Shown here one piece after another: positions 54,363 through 63,806 of a stretch of DNA of 64,000 bases. The notes beneath the pieces are model-generated. The model had not been told where the DNA came from, made no database searches, and was given only the letters and a program-made list of their open reading frames with translations. The stretch lies in NCBI GenBank assembly GCA_947174495.1, contig CAMWJC010000007.1, positions 1 through 64,000 of the forward strand. Reading direction: 5' to 3'. Origin of the DNA: an uncultured Lachnospiraceae bacterium. GTDB taxonomy: Bacteria; Bacillota; Clostridia; Lachnospirales; Lachnospiraceae. Position 1 is the stretch's first letter, and each line of letters begins with the position of its first letter. Position numbers and translations under genes: made by a program.

Positions 54363-55640
54363 TTATGCCTCACTTCTTCCTGTCTCATCATTTCCGTAGT
54401 CTTCCATTGTAAAACCAGCTGCACTCATTCCTGCAACATATCCGCTTGACCATGCCCATTGCAGATTATAGCCTCCGCATTTTCCGTCCACATCTACAAT
54501 CTCTCCCGCAAAATAAAGCCCCGGCACAAGCAAGGATTCCATGCTCAAATCAATTTCTTCAAGATCCACGCCCCCTGCACAAACCTGTGCATTGTCCATG
54601 GTGTTCACATCATATATATGTATCGGAAATCTCCGGCTCATCTGCATAAGCTGTAAAATCTTTTCGTACCCGGCTTCCTCTGCCGTCATTCCCGGTTTTA
54701 GTCCGCTACGCTTGATCAATACCATGTTGATCTTTTTATTTAACGTCCCAGTCATAAACTCTTCTAACGTCTTTTCTTTTGATGATTCATAACGAAGCCG
54801 CACAAAAAACGCAAATGACTGCTTTGGCTGGTCACGGAAAAAGTCTATAAACACATTTACTTCCTTTTTATCCTTCAGCGCATACGCTGCCTGCCTGCTG
54901 AACTGGAAAACCGGTATCCCTGAAATTCCATACTCCGTAAATTGAACTTCTCCAACCTCCTCTGCCTTTGGTGATCCGTCAATCATCAAGGTAAGCATTG
55001 CATTACATCTTACTCCTCCAAGCGCCTTACAAAATTTCTCATCAGATCTAAGCGCCGCCAGCCCCGGCACCACCGGTATTACTCTATGTCCAAATTTTCT
55101 GGCAATGCCATACCCGCTTTGTGCTGCCGCTTTTTGCCCGGCTCCGCTTCCTGCTGCAAGGATTAATCTGTCAAAAACATACTTCTTTCCAGACTTATCC
55201 TTTATCTCAAATATTGATTTATTCTCCTGCCTAATCACTTTCTCAATCTCTGCGCCTGTAATGACCTGTACTTTGTTGTGCGTCAGTTCCATACGTAATA
55301 TATCTAGCACTGCAGATGCCTGCTCTGAGTAAGGATATAAACCTTTATTCTTCTCCTTAACCATCAGGCCCATACTCTCAAAAAAAGAGACCGTATCCCA
55401 CGGAGAAAACCGATTAAATATCTTTTGCAGCTTCTCTTTATCATTGCAATAATATTGATCCATCGAAAATAATACATTACTCAAATTACATTTACCGTTT
55501 CCTGTAACAAGAAGCTTTTTGCCGACCCTGTCATTTTTTTCAAAAAGAATGACCTCTGCTCCCTGCCTTGCGGCAGTAATTGCTGCTGTCATTCCGGAAG
55601 CTCCTCCGCCAATCACTGCTATTTTCATTTTATTCTTCAT
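54363..55640 (-). CDS. Flavoprotein of the HI0933/BaiN family
   Basis: A 425-residue NAD(P)/FAD-dependent protein. FAD motif AVIGGGASGMTAAITAARQG, then KKLLVTGNGKCNLSN, and the C-terminal GKCGGYNLQWAWSSGYVAG are family signatures. Members include the bile-acid reductase BaiN, but most have no proven substrate, so I give no symbol. GGAGG 6 bases before ATG 55640 sets the start. Confidence 0.88.
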   Translation of the reverse strand: MKNKMKIAVIGGGASGMTAAITAARQGAEVILFEKNDRVGKKLLVTGNGKCNLSNVLFSMDQYYCNDKEKLQKIFNRFSPWDTVSFFESMGLMVKEKNKGLYPYSEQASAVLDILRMELTHNKVQVITGAEIEKVIRQENKSIFEIKDKSGKKYVFDRLILAAGSGAGQKAAAQSGYGIARKFGHRVIPVVPGLAALRSDEKFCKALGGVRCNAMLTLMIDGSPKAEEVGEVQFTEYGISGIPVFQFSRQAAYALKDKKEVNVFIDFFRDQPKQSFAFFVRLRYESSKEKTLEEFMTGTLNKKINMVLIKRSGLKPGMTAEEAGYEKILQLMQMSRRFPIHIYDVNTMDNAQVCAGGVDLEEIDLSMESLLVPGLYFAGEIVDVDGKCGGYNLQWAWSSGYVAGMSAAGFTMEDYGNDETGRSEA

Positions 55641-55704
55641 TAATAGCCTCCATTTGACCATAACAAGTGAACGATTTATCTTTCACTCTTCCCACCGTTT
55701 CCTC

Positions 55705-56340
55705 TTAACTGGAATATGACTCAAGAAAATTATATAATTCCCCTTCATCCTCAACAAATTTCATATTAATGATCTCTTCTTGTAATTTCTGCGGAAGCTC
55801 TTCAACCCGAATATCCGTGTTCATGTATATATCCGATAAGCTCTTATTATATACAACTACATAATGATTTTCATTTAAAAGGAAAAATCCTTTCGTCTCT
55901 TCCACCGGTTCGTAGCTTTTTCTTACTACAATCCTTTTTCCCGAAAAAGAAACCAATTCCATATATATAAATCCTTTTTCCAAATCTGTCAGGGAAGGAT
56001 TCTGGTTATAGCTCTCAATCTCTTCTGCGAGCCTTTCTCTATTAAGCCCAATATATTTATCCGGTGCATTTATTTCCATCTCGTTTACCTGCTTGTTAAG
56101 TGCATCATATTCCTGTAGAATATATTGCGTATTCGCCGTTACCACCGGTTCCTCACTCACTGAAACTTCTATTTGATACGGTTCTTTTTCTTCTACCTTC
56201 GGTTTTTCTTCTGTCTGAACACTTTCCTTTTGTCCGCCCGGATAGAAATATTCCATTATTGCCATATTGGATGCAAATCCCAAGCTGAACATACTCAGCG
56301 GATAAATAAAAAACAGACTGATACGTTTAACAAATTTCAT
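55705..56340 (-). CDS. Membrane-anchored protein of unknown function next to SpoVB-like gene
   Basis: 211 residues: one N-terminal helix (about 8-30), a Lys/Glu/Val-rich linker, and an extracytoplasmic domain (about 65-211) with mixed alpha/beta features; residues 110-175 resemble the C-terminal domain of BofC-like sporulation proteins, but the match is weak. A sporulation link is inferred only from the adjacent SpoVB-like and yqf genes. Confidence 0.65.
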   Translation of the reverse strand: MKFVKRISLFFIYPLSMFSLGFASNMAIMEYFYPGGQKESVQTEEKPKVEEKEPYQIEVSVSEEPVVTANTQYILQEYDALNKQVNEMEINAPDKYIGLNRERLAEEIESYNQNPSLTDLEKGFIYMELVSFSGKRIVVRKSYEPVEETKGFFLLNENHYVVVYNKSLSDIYMNTDIRVEELPQKLQEEIINMKFVEDEGELYNFLESYSS

Positions 56341-56403
56341 AGTATATACACCTTTACTATTTTCCTATAAACAGTATCAGCCAAAATTTAAAAATCTATA
56401 CTT

Positions 56404-58047
56404 CTACATGAAATGAAGCAGTTCCGCTACCTTCCGCAGTAAAAAGCCACCTGCTATTTCATCCAATTCTTCATCCTTAAAAGCCCGGGTAACTATTAAA
56501 AGAATTAAATAAACCAACACTGCTACTACAAAGCAGATCAACACGGAGATCAAAGATCCCAAAAACGATTCAAAAACTTTATTGAGAAGCATTGCTATGA
56601 CACCTGCAATTGCCGCTGCTACAACCGTCACTGCAAAAGTTCGGATCCACTCCTGCCTGTATTGCAGTCTTTGCACAATGATCCAAAAACCTGCACATGC
56701 CGTAACAAGGTAGAATGCCCCACTTCCAATAATCAACGCCATGATTCCCATTCCAGAATTCACAAGCAGAATCATAATTCCCACATGCAATACAAAAGCA
56801 GATGCTCCAATTCCAACCACATAAGATATTCTTTTACTTTTCAGCAGTATTTCCATAAAAACTGCAGCAAAAACAAATAAAACAACAACGACGCTCCCTG
56901 CTTGCGTCCAAACCGCTGTCTGATGATTATCCCCACCCAAAATAGCATCTAATAGATTTTCAGCCAAAACTGCTAATAAAATGGATAAAGGAATAACTAT
57001 CACTGCACACTGGTGAATTAAGGTTCCCAATTTTTCTCTTGCTGACCGATATTCTTCACGTTCCCATAAAGCTACAATCCTGCGAACCGGTAAAAGGCAG
57101 ACCATGCACACTGCCTCACCTACGATCCCTGTAAGAGCCAATGTTTTTGCATAATATGCTCCCCATTGTCCAATAAGTTCTCCGGCTTCTTTGCCAAAAC
57201 GAAATAGAACAATCTCACCTGCTAATGTGACTCCATGGAATAAGAACCAATATAGTGCATAAATTCCTCCTGTTCCCAAAATCATATGCAAAATATATAG
57301 CTTACTGTCCTGATTTTTCTGTGCCTCGCGGCTTAATTGTGTTCTAATATTTCTTTTATATATTAAATATAAAATCAAAACATGAGCAAAGCATAATATC
57401 GAAGCAGCAAGAATTCCCATGCATGCTCCTTTAGCTCCGTAAGCACTGGTAAAATCCTCATCTTGAAGAAGCGCAGATACTTTCGAACCGTAATCTCTAT
57501 AAAGAACTGCTCCCGCCAAACCTCCAATAAATGTAAAAAGCACCTGTAGAATCTGCGAGTGCATAGCCGGAACACGGGAACCGTTTCCTTGGAAATATCC
57601 ACGAAATACTCCAGTCATTATGAAAAAAAAGATGGATGGCGCCATCATAGCAATGGCCAACCCTGAAATTGGAACTTTTAAAATATTATCTGCAATGCCT
57701 TGAGCCAAAACCCAAATTACTAATGCCGCAAATGCTCCTATAATACCGGCAATCAAAACCGCACCTCCAAATACTTTCTGTGCACTTTTATACTGCTCCC
57801 TCCTGATCCGGTATCTTACTAAAGATGAAACGGCTTCTGACAAACCATAGGAAACCGTACCGGCAAGTATCAAAAAAATTTCATTGGCACTTCCAAAACA
57901 TGCCATCCCTTTGTCACCGATCTGCTTTCCCATCACCAACCGAAAAATCATCATACCTATGAAACTAATTCCTGTTATTATGATAAAACTGTCTTTTCTT
58001 GTTGTTCTTTTCATAGAAGAATATTCTCTCTCACTTAATTTCTTCAT
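56404..58047 (-). CDS. MATE/MurJ-like flippase, SpoVB type
   Basis: A 547-residue protein with about 14 hydrophobic helices belonging to the polysaccharide-transport/MOP superfamily. GVFRGYFQGNGSRVPAMHSQ is the diagnostic stretch shared by SpoVB/MurJ-like lipid-linked oligosaccharide flippases. In spore formers SpoVB serves cortex synthesis; paralogues are frequent, so a precise role is uncertain. GGGAG precedes the ATG. Confidence 0.85.
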   Translation of the reverse strand: MKKLSEREYSSMKRTTRKDSFIIITGISFIGMMIFRLVMGKQIGDKGMACFGSANEIFLILAGTVSYGLSEAVSSLVRYRIRREQYKSAQKVFGGAVLIAGIIGAFAALVIWVLAQGIADNILKVPISGLAIAMMAPSIFFFIMTGVFRGYFQGNGSRVPAMHSQILQVLFTFIGGLAGAVLYRDYGSKVSALLQDEDFTSAYGAKGACMGILAASILCFAHVLILYLIYKRNIRTQLSREAQKNQDSKLYILHMILGTGGIYALYWFLFHGVTLAGEIVLFRFGKEAGELIGQWGAYYAKTLALTGIVGEAVCMVCLLPVRRIVALWEREEYRSAREKLGTLIHQCAVIVIPLSILLAVLAENLLDAILGGDNHQTAVWTQAGSVVVVLFVFAAVFMEILLKSKRISYVVGIGASAFVLHVGIMILLVNSGMGIMALIIGSGAFYLVTACAGFWIIVQRLQYRQEWIRTFAVTVVAAAIAGVIAMLLNKVFESFLGSLISVLICFVVAVLVYLILLIVTRAFKDEELDEIAGGFLLRKVAELLHFM

Positions 58048-58070
58048 AAAATCTCCCGAAGTAACTTGTA

Positions 58071-58574
58071 TTAGTTTTCTCTTGTTATTCCCAATGCAAT
58101 AAGCACTTGTTCCTGTTTCAACTCCATCACCTTTGCCTGTTCATCTTTCATATGGTCATATCCACATAAATGGAGCATACTGTGAGCCACAAGGAATGCA
58201 AATTCCCTTTTTATGGAATGTCCATATCTTTCTGCCTGTTCTATCACCCTGGGAGCAGAAATTATAATATCGCCCAGCAGTAATTCTCCGCTTTCCGGAT
58301 CAAAACAATCTGCTTCATTTTGCTCTGCTGCTCTAAAATCTCCTTCTCTCTCAAATGAAATCATAGGAAAAGAAAGTACATCCGTAGGCGCATCAATCTG
58401 TCTGTAATCTCTATTAAACTGGTGAATCCCTTCTTCATCCGTGATCAGCAAATTGACCTGTGCCTCATAAGGACAATTTTCCACCAAAAGAACCTGTCCC
58501 ATGACTGTATCCAAAATTTCTTTTGTATCAAAATCAAATTCCACAGATGTCTCATTTTCAACGTAAGAAGTCAT
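58071..58574 (-). CDS. ybeY: Endoribonuclease YbeY, 16S rRNA maturation
   Basis: A 167-residue zinc-dependent RNase acting on the 3' end of 16S rRNA. The metal site HSMLHLCGYDHMKD (HxxxHxxxxDH pattern) is intact near residue 133. Its start overlaps the pgpH-like gene by 17 bases. It is part of the phoH-pgpH-ybeY block known from Bacillus. Confidence 0.95.
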   Translation of the reverse strand: MTSYVENETSVEFDFDTKEILDTVMGQVLLVENCPYEAQVNLLITDEEGIHQFNRDYRQIDAPTDVLSFPMISFEREGDFRAAEQNEADCFDPESGELLLGDIIISAPRVIEQAERYGHSIKREFAFLVAHSMLHLCGYDHMKDEQAKVMELKQEQVLIALGITREN

Positions 58575-59787
58575 AATATAGTTTTTCCCCCACCAGAATT
58601 TCTTTCATCTCCTGCAATTCTCCAAAAGTCAAATCACTTCTGTCTATTACACCACTCTCTACTCTTCTCTTAAAAATTCCTCCAATTACTTTCGGATAAT
58701 CCAACTGAATCTGCGGGTCCTTGGAAAACAAATAACTAATGGATGAAATAATCGTATCCGAAAAAAGGAGTACAATAGTCTCCTTGGATATCATTGGTTC
58801 CGTACTATCAACATATTCCTTTAAAACCTCCCTGACTCTTTGAGGAAAACGATTTTCTTCCATAATAAGCTGTAAATTATCCCAGGTATTTTCTCCTTTT
58901 AGAATTCCAATCCTGTGGTAGTATCCACATGCCTTCACTACCGCATCATCCAGCTTTAAGCGTTTTGCTATCCGGTCACACATGTAAGCTGTATGTACCG
59001 CATGATAATACTCCTCCTTTGAGGCACTTTTTAATTCAACCAAAAGGGGACATTCCGGATCATTAATATCCATATACAGATCCTGATTCTTGTATACAAT
59101 TGAAAAACTGAAATATTTTAAAATGACCAGTAAAAGAATCAAACATACCAGAAGATTAACCGCAGGGATCAAAAACATCTGCAGCTTAAGCTGTTCATTC
59201 ACATAAAGCACCTCCTGAACAGATAAACAGACCATTTGAACCATCAAAGATACTACCAGCGGAAGTCCGATTTTAAAGCTGGTGTTCACATAGGAAAATA
59301 CAATAATTCCTACCAGCCCTCCTACAAAATAAACGAAAAAGCTGATATAACATTCTGAACCTCCATGTAACATTCCGCTTATCATAAGAAGCACCGTTCC
59401 GGCAAAAATTCCAATCGTTTGATTAGAAAAAAGCATCAATCCGATAAATACCGCCAAAAATGGCCAGCCGCCCTGAGGCAGCATAGGAAATGCCAGACTT
59501 CCTGCCAATGAGATCAAATAGAAAATGGTAAATCTCCACATATGATACCGATTATCAAAAAGAAACGTATCATTCTCCACACTTTGTTCCATGGAAAAAA
59601 TCACTCCACAAATTCCCGGAAGCACAAGAATCACAATGCCGGAAATCTCTATAACCGATCTATTGTACAGCCAGCAAGCAAGTCCGGTTCCCGCTCCCGT
59701 TAGTAAAAATATGAGAAATTCCTGAACTATTCTGCTGATATGATCTTTTTTCTTTATACGGCTGTCCGCTTCGTTATTTTTTTCCAT
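58558..59787 (-). CDS. PgpH-like membrane HD protein with degenerate catalytic motif
   Basis: A 409-residue protein in the locus position of pgpH/yqfF. Seven to eight helices (about 15-265) are followed by an HD-like domain. The HD motif itself reads CGYYHRIGIL where active c-di-AMP phosphodiesterases have YYHDIG. The second His pair is not visible, while the last Asp (LLFSDTIISS) remains. The large extracellular domain of PgpH is missing. It may bind c-di-AMP or regulate without hydrolysis. ATG 59787 overlaps phoH by 14 bases; the longer ORF start lies further inside phoH. Confidence 0.82.
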   Translation of the reverse strand: MEKNNEADSRIKKKDHISRIVQEFLIFLLTGAGTGLACWLYNRSVIEISGIVILVLPGICGVIFSMEQSVENDTFLFDNRYHMWRFTIFYLISLAGSLAFPMLPQGGWPFLAVFIGLMLFSNQTIGIFAGTVLLMISGMLHGGSECYISFFVYFVGGLVGIIVFSYVNTSFKIGLPLVVSLMVQMVCLSVQEVLYVNEQLKLQMFLIPAVNLLVCLILLLVILKYFSFSIVYKNQDLYMDINDPECPLLVELKSASKEEYYHAVHTAYMCDRIAKRLKLDDAVVKACGYYHRIGILKGENTWDNLQLIMEENRFPQRVREVLKEYVDSTEPMISKETIVLLFSDTIISSISYLFSKDPQIQLDYPKVIGGIFKRRVESGVIDRSDLTFGELQEMKEILVGEKLYYDFLR

Positions 59788-60781
59788 ATATTGTATTCCT
59801 GCCTCTATGCTTTGTATTGTTGTTCTCCTTAGCTTCATAGGATTCATATGCCTTGACAATCTTTTGTACCAAAGGATGTCTTACCACGTCTTTGCTGGAC
59901 ATTTTGCAAAAAGCAATTCCCTCAATACCCCGCAGTACCCGAATCGCCACGTCCAAACCTGACACAGCCCCTGGCGCAAGATCCTTCTGAGACCCATCAC
60001 CAGTAACGATCACCTTAGAACCAAATCCTATTCTGGTCAGGAACATTTTCATCTGAGCCGGAGTTGTATTTTGTGCTTCATCTAAAATAATATATGCGTT
60101 GTCCAACGTCCGCCCTCTCATATAAGCAAGCGGCGCAACCTCAATAAGCCCCTTCTCCATATTTCTGGTAAAAGATTCAGCACCCATGATCTGATATAGG
60201 GCATCATATAATGGTCTTAGATAAGGATCTACCTTACTCTGTAAATCCCCTGGAAGAAAACCAAGTTTCTCTCCTGCCTCTATTGCCGGCCTTGTAAGAA
60301 TGATTCTCTCTACCTCCTGATTCTTAAATGCCGTAATTGCCATTGCCATTGCAAGATAAGTTTTGCCTGTTCCGGCAGGCCCAAGTCCAAATACGATCAT
60401 ATTATCACGAATTGATTCCACATACTGCTTCTGTCCCAATGTTTTCGGTTTTACCGGTTTGCCAGTAACTGTGTGGCAAATCAATTCTTTATCAATTTCA
60501 AGCAAAACTTCTTCATTTTCTTCCATACTCATTGTAATTGCATAATCCACATTTTGTTCCTGGATTACATTTCCTCTCTTTGATAATTCCGCTAATTCAT
60601 TCAGAACTGCCTTAGCCTTCCTGACGCATGACTGACTGCCGCTGATTCTTATTTCCCCGTTACGATCTACGATGGACACTTGAAGCTGCCTCTCCAGCTT
60701 TTTGATATGGCTGTCAAATTGTCCGAACACATTCTGCTGCTCCCCGGCAGGTACCTTAACCACTTCCGAAACTTCTTCCAT
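59774..60781 (-). CDS. PhoH-family ATPase (YbeZ-like)
   Basis: A 335-residue cytoplasmic ATPase. An N-terminal RNA-binding-like region (KH-like, about 15-75) precedes Walker A LGPAGTGKTYLA and Walker B AYIILDEAQNTTPAQ. It functions with YbeY in ribosome RNA processing in other bacteria. It is 24 bases downstream of yqfD. Confidence 0.94.
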   Translation of the reverse strand: MEEVSEVVKVPAGEQQNVFGQFDSHIKKLERQLQVSIVDRNGEIRISGSQSCVRKAKAVLNELAELSKRGNVIQEQNVDYAITMSMEENEEVLLEIDKELICHTVTGKPVKPKTLGQKQYVESIRDNMIVFGLGPAGTGKTYLAMAMAITAFKNQEVERIILTRPAIEAGEKLGFLPGDLQSKVDPYLRPLYDALYQIMGAESFTRNMEKGLIEVAPLAYMRGRTLDNAYIILDEAQNTTPAQMKMFLTRIGFGSKVIVTGDGSQKDLAPGAVSGLDVAIRVLRGIEGIAFCKMSSKDVVRHPLVQKIVKAYESYEAKENNNTKHRGRNTIYGKK

Positions 60782-60804
60782 TTACCGCTCCTGATTTCTT
60801 TTCG

Positions 60805-62070
60805 TTATGTTCCTTCTGCACCCGGTTCTTCCTCCAATGAGATATCTTCAACCTGAACTAGCCGGGTTTTCTGACTTACTCCGGTCTTTTCAACTGCCAA
60901 AAAATCCGCATCCATTTTCCAGGTGCCAAAAGCTCTCTTTATTGTAACATTTTTTTCTATAATTTGTACCCCTTTTTCCTGTAAAGTTTCTATAAATTTT
61001 TGTATTTTTCCTTCAAACAGTTCCTTTACCTGTTCTTTTGTATATATTTCTTCTTCTACCTCGTATTCTCTTACCAGATAACTTCCTATATACACTGGAA
61101 GATAATAATTTTTGAAAAGTTTTAATTGATGCTTTTCTTCGATTACATCATACTTTTCAAACTTCCTTCCAAGAAGAGGCGTGCTTATTTTTCTAGTTCC
61201 AAGGATTAAAAACGGCTGTTTCTTTTCTTTACCCGTATACTTCTTTTCTTCATGCTTCTCATCAATATCCTCAGCCAGTGAATAAATACACTGAAGCATG
61301 ATATCTGCATCTGCAACACAATAATCATATCTTTTTACCGTTCCGTCGTCATTATAGATTGGCACACCTCCTTCCACAAGAATATCTCCCTTTTGGATCT
61401 CTGCTCCGGCCTTCACTAGCGGAACACCGCTTCTTGTCACCATACTGACAATCACACCCTCCTTTTGTGCAACAAGATCCATACCCGTATTCTCTTTATT
61501 TATCCCTGTTTCTTTCTTTCCCTCATCCATCTTTATCAGATCATTTTCTTTTACCTGAATCAACAATCTGGTTCCGTCAATTCTTGCTGACGTCCATGTA
61601 ACAATATCAAAGTGTTCTCTGATCGACTCTTCCAGCGTCTCAATATCGATTTGCCCCTTCTTAACCCCTGTTCTGATCCCATTTGCATTGAGAAAATCCT
61701 GAAATACATCTGTTGTAACAAAATAATTTCCATCGATTTCCACTGCCCATATAAATCCGGACATCCATATCCAAAATGCAAGACTTCCCAAAAGTCCTGC
61801 TAAAAAGATTCTCCGTCTCCACATCCTGACAGAAAGAAAGGGTAGTCCATAACGTCCTGTTATGACCACCCTGGTTCCCGTTTTTCTTGTAAGGCCCTTT
61901 AATTTGTAAAAATTCTTAAGACTGATATTCATGGTATAATAATCACCATAATTAACGATATTCCATAAAAATAAATGATGATTACTACACAAATTCATAA
62001 ATCTTTCCGGTGAAAATCCCTGTACCCTGATTGTAAGATATCCCTGCAGATATCGTATTACCTGTAACAT
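60805..62070 (-). CDS. yqfD: Sporulation protein YqfD
   Basis: A 421-residue membrane protein conserved in endospore formers. An N-terminal YqfD/IV-like region is followed by one helix (about 90-112), then an extracytoplasmic domain with IREHFDIVTWTSARIDGTRLLIQVKEN as the core motif (parts FDIVTWTSAR and GTRLLIQVKEN). It acts in the mother cell sigma-E regulon in Bacillus. ATG 62070 has GAGG six bases upstream. It follows yqfC by 29 bases. Confidence 0.93.
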   Translation of the reverse strand: MLQVIRYLQGYLTIRVQGFSPERFMNLCSNHHLFLWNIVNYGDYYTMNISLKNFYKLKGLTRKTGTRVVITGRYGLPFLSVRMWRRRIFLAGLLGSLAFWIWMSGFIWAVEIDGNYFVTTDVFQDFLNANGIRTGVKKGQIDIETLEESIREHFDIVTWTSARIDGTRLLIQVKENDLIKMDEGKKETGINKENTGMDLVAQKEGVIVSMVTRSGVPLVKAGAEIQKGDILVEGGVPIYNDDGTVKRYDYCVADADIMLQCIYSLAEDIDEKHEEKKYTGKEKKQPFLILGTRKISTPLLGRKFEKYDVIEEKHQLKLFKNYYLPVYIGSYLVREYEVEEEIYTKEQVKELFEGKIQKFIETLQEKGVQIIEKNVTIKRAFGTWKMDADFLAVEKTGVSQKTRLVQVEDISLEEEPGAEGT

Positions 62071-62099
62071 GCCGCACCTCACATGGTTTATTTTTGCGT

Positions 62100-62435
62100 T
62101 TACACAAAATAACAGATTCTCTCAATCCATCCGCTTATCTTCATGTCCTCATTTGTATAATAAACTATGTTCAGTCTTTTTCCGCATATTTCTATTTTGC
62201 AGGTCTTTCCCTGCAACAGGATCACTTCACTGGTGTATTCAATAATTCCCTTATAATTTTCAATAAAAGCCTCCGTATTACCTGTAAGCGTCACAATGGA
62301 TGCCCCAAGCATGGAATCTTTGGGAAGCTTTAAAGACTCCACCACAAGCTCCCTGTTTGATATTGTCTTCCTTGCTTCTCTTTCTTTTCTGGTAGTATTC
62401 CAGTCTTCTTTTATTTTGCTTTTTCTTTTCATCAT
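62100..62435 (-). CDS. yqfC: Sporulation protein YqfC
   Basis: A 111-residue protein of the YabP/YqfC family: basic N-terminus, LVVESLKLPKDSMLG, then IEYTSEVILLQGKTCKIEICG, seen here as IEYTSEVILL and GKTCKIEICG. It is under mother-cell control in Bacillus. No strong ribosome site is visible before the tandem ATG codons. The order yqfC-yqfD-phoH-pgpH-ybeY matches the conserved Firmicute block. Confidence 0.9.
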   Translation of the reverse strand: MMKRKSKIKEDWNTTRKEREARKTISNRELVVESLKLPKDSMLGASIVTLTGNTEAFIENYKGIIEYTSEVILLQGKTCKIEICGKRLNIVYYTNEDMKISGWIERICYFV

Positions 62436-62498
62436 ATCATACTATATGAGAAAAGAGCTTTCGCTAGACCAACATCTTAGTCTATTTTCCATAGAAGT

Positions 62499-62535
62499 CC
62501 TATCATAAATAGAACCCTATTTATGATAGGGTTCT
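62499..62535 (-). terminator. Overlapping hairpins at the rlmH stop, possible terminator
   Basis: Two alternative stems share bases: a perfect 14-bp CCTATCATAAATAG inverted repeat and a 10-bp AGAACCCTAT inverted repeat. Both include the rlmH stop codon. There is no long T tract, so termination is only probable. Confidence 0.5.
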
Positions 62536-62996
62536 CCCATGATGATTCGATAACTCCTGTATATCTGCTCCAACAGGATCACCCGCATAAGTTGGTGCGG
62601 AAACGTCATATTGGAAAAACTAATTGACCGGTCAGCCACCTTTGAAACACTTTGATGCAATCCAAGTGAGCCGCCTATTATAAACTGTATATGACTTTTT
62701 CCCTGAATGCCAAGCTGATTGATCTCTTTTGCAAAAGAAACCGAATCCGGCTTTTGCCCTTCAATCTCCAGTGCATAGACACAGGCATCCTCTCTTACAT
62801 ATTTTAATATTCTGGCCGCTTCTTTTTCCTTAATCTGTTTTTCTACCACCAAGCTGGCGTGATCTGGAGTCTTTTCATCCTGAACTTCAATGATCTCCAG
62901 CCTGCAATATTTAGATAACCGCTTTTCATATTCGGAAACTGCTTTTCTGTAAAAATCTTCTTTTATTTTTCCTACGCAGATAATCGTGATTTTCAC
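62517..62996 (-). CDS. rlmH: 23S rRNA pseudouridine-1915 N3-methyltransferase
   Basis: SPOUT-class methyltransferase of 159 residues, the normal family length from GTG 62996 (VKITIICVGK). FIIGGSLGLHQSV and FPHQLMRVILLEQIYRSYRI are the knot signatures. The track's ATG at 63020 would overlap the upstream gene; TAGGA before the GTG supports the shorter form. It modifies helix 69 in the ribosome decoding region. Confidence 0.95.
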   Translation of the reverse strand: MKITIICVGKIKEDFYRKAVSEYEKRLSKYCRLEIIEVQDEKTPDHASLVVEKQIKEKEAARILKYVREDACVYALEIEGQKPDSVSFAKEINQLGIQGKSHIQFIIGGSLGLHQSVSKVADRSISFSNMTFPHQLMRVILLEQIYRSYRIIMGEPYHK

Positions 62997-63003
62997 GCTG
63001 ATC

Positions 63004-63747
63004 CTATGCTCCACTTTCAAATATTTCTGGATAGACTTCCTCGATCAGTCTGTCCAAATATGCCTCATCAAGATTCATGAACTGTCTGTTGATCATTTGC
63101 TTCATATGATCGATCCGTTGAAAATACTTCAATTCCTCCTGCTGATCCGAAAGTCCCAGTTCCCGATCCATAAAATCCTTATCCATGTAAGTAATACACC
63201 ATTTTTTTATTTCAACAGTCAGATTGTTTTCTTTATATGCCTTCTTCGAAAGTACCCGGGAATTTTTGAGAGATACAATTCCCATAATAATAAACAACAC
63301 AAACAATACACCCATTACACCGGTAATCATATATTTTCCGGTAAGTGACATATTCAACTTCACAACATCCAAAAAAAACAGAATAACAATCACAAATCCC
63401 AGACTGCCCACTCCTAAAAGAGCATACGCCGAGGTTCTGCTGTCTTCTGCTTTTTCCTCATTATTCATATATCCGTACTGATATACAGGTTTTACTTCCT
63501 CCTCATCAAATTCAAAATCCTCATATTGCTCCGCATCCTGAAAATTTTCCTCAAGAAACTCTTCCGACACATCTCCGCTCTCTGCCATAACTCTAACAGC
63601 TGCCATAATTTCTTCTTCAGAAATATCCGTCAGCGTTTCCCTGGCTGCTTTCTCAACCGGTAATTCATCCACTAAGTCACAGCCGCAATCTGCACAAACA
63701 GTAATTCCGTCTACATACTCACATTTACATTCCGGACACCATGCCAT
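63004..63747 (-). CDS. Zinc-ribbon membrane protein of unknown function
   Basis: 247 residues: an N-terminal zinc ribbon (CPECKCEY and CADCGCDL, residues 4-24), an acidic segment to about 90, two helices (about 108-128 and 138-160), and a soluble C-terminal helical tail. The plan resembles DUF2007-associated or general zinc-ribbon membrane proteins, but no family name is certain. It ends 7 bases before the rlmH start, so they are likely co-transcribed. Confidence 0.8.
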   Translation of the reverse strand: MAWCPECKCEYVDGITVCADCGCDLVDELPVEKAARETLTDISEEEIMAAVRVMAESGDVSEEFLEENFQDAEQYEDFEFDEEEVKPVYQYGYMNNEEKAEDSRTSAYALLGVGSLGFVIVILFFLDVVKLNMSLTGKYMITGVMGVLFVLFIIMGIVSLKNSRVLSKKAYKENNLTVEIKKWCITYMDKDFMDRELGLSDQQEELKYFQRIDHMKQMINRQFMNLDEAYLDRLIEEVYPEIFESGA

Positions 63748-63806
63748 ACCCTGCCCCTCCTTTGTAACCCTTCCATTATTTTACTACGGATCGGCATGAG
63801 TTTCCA

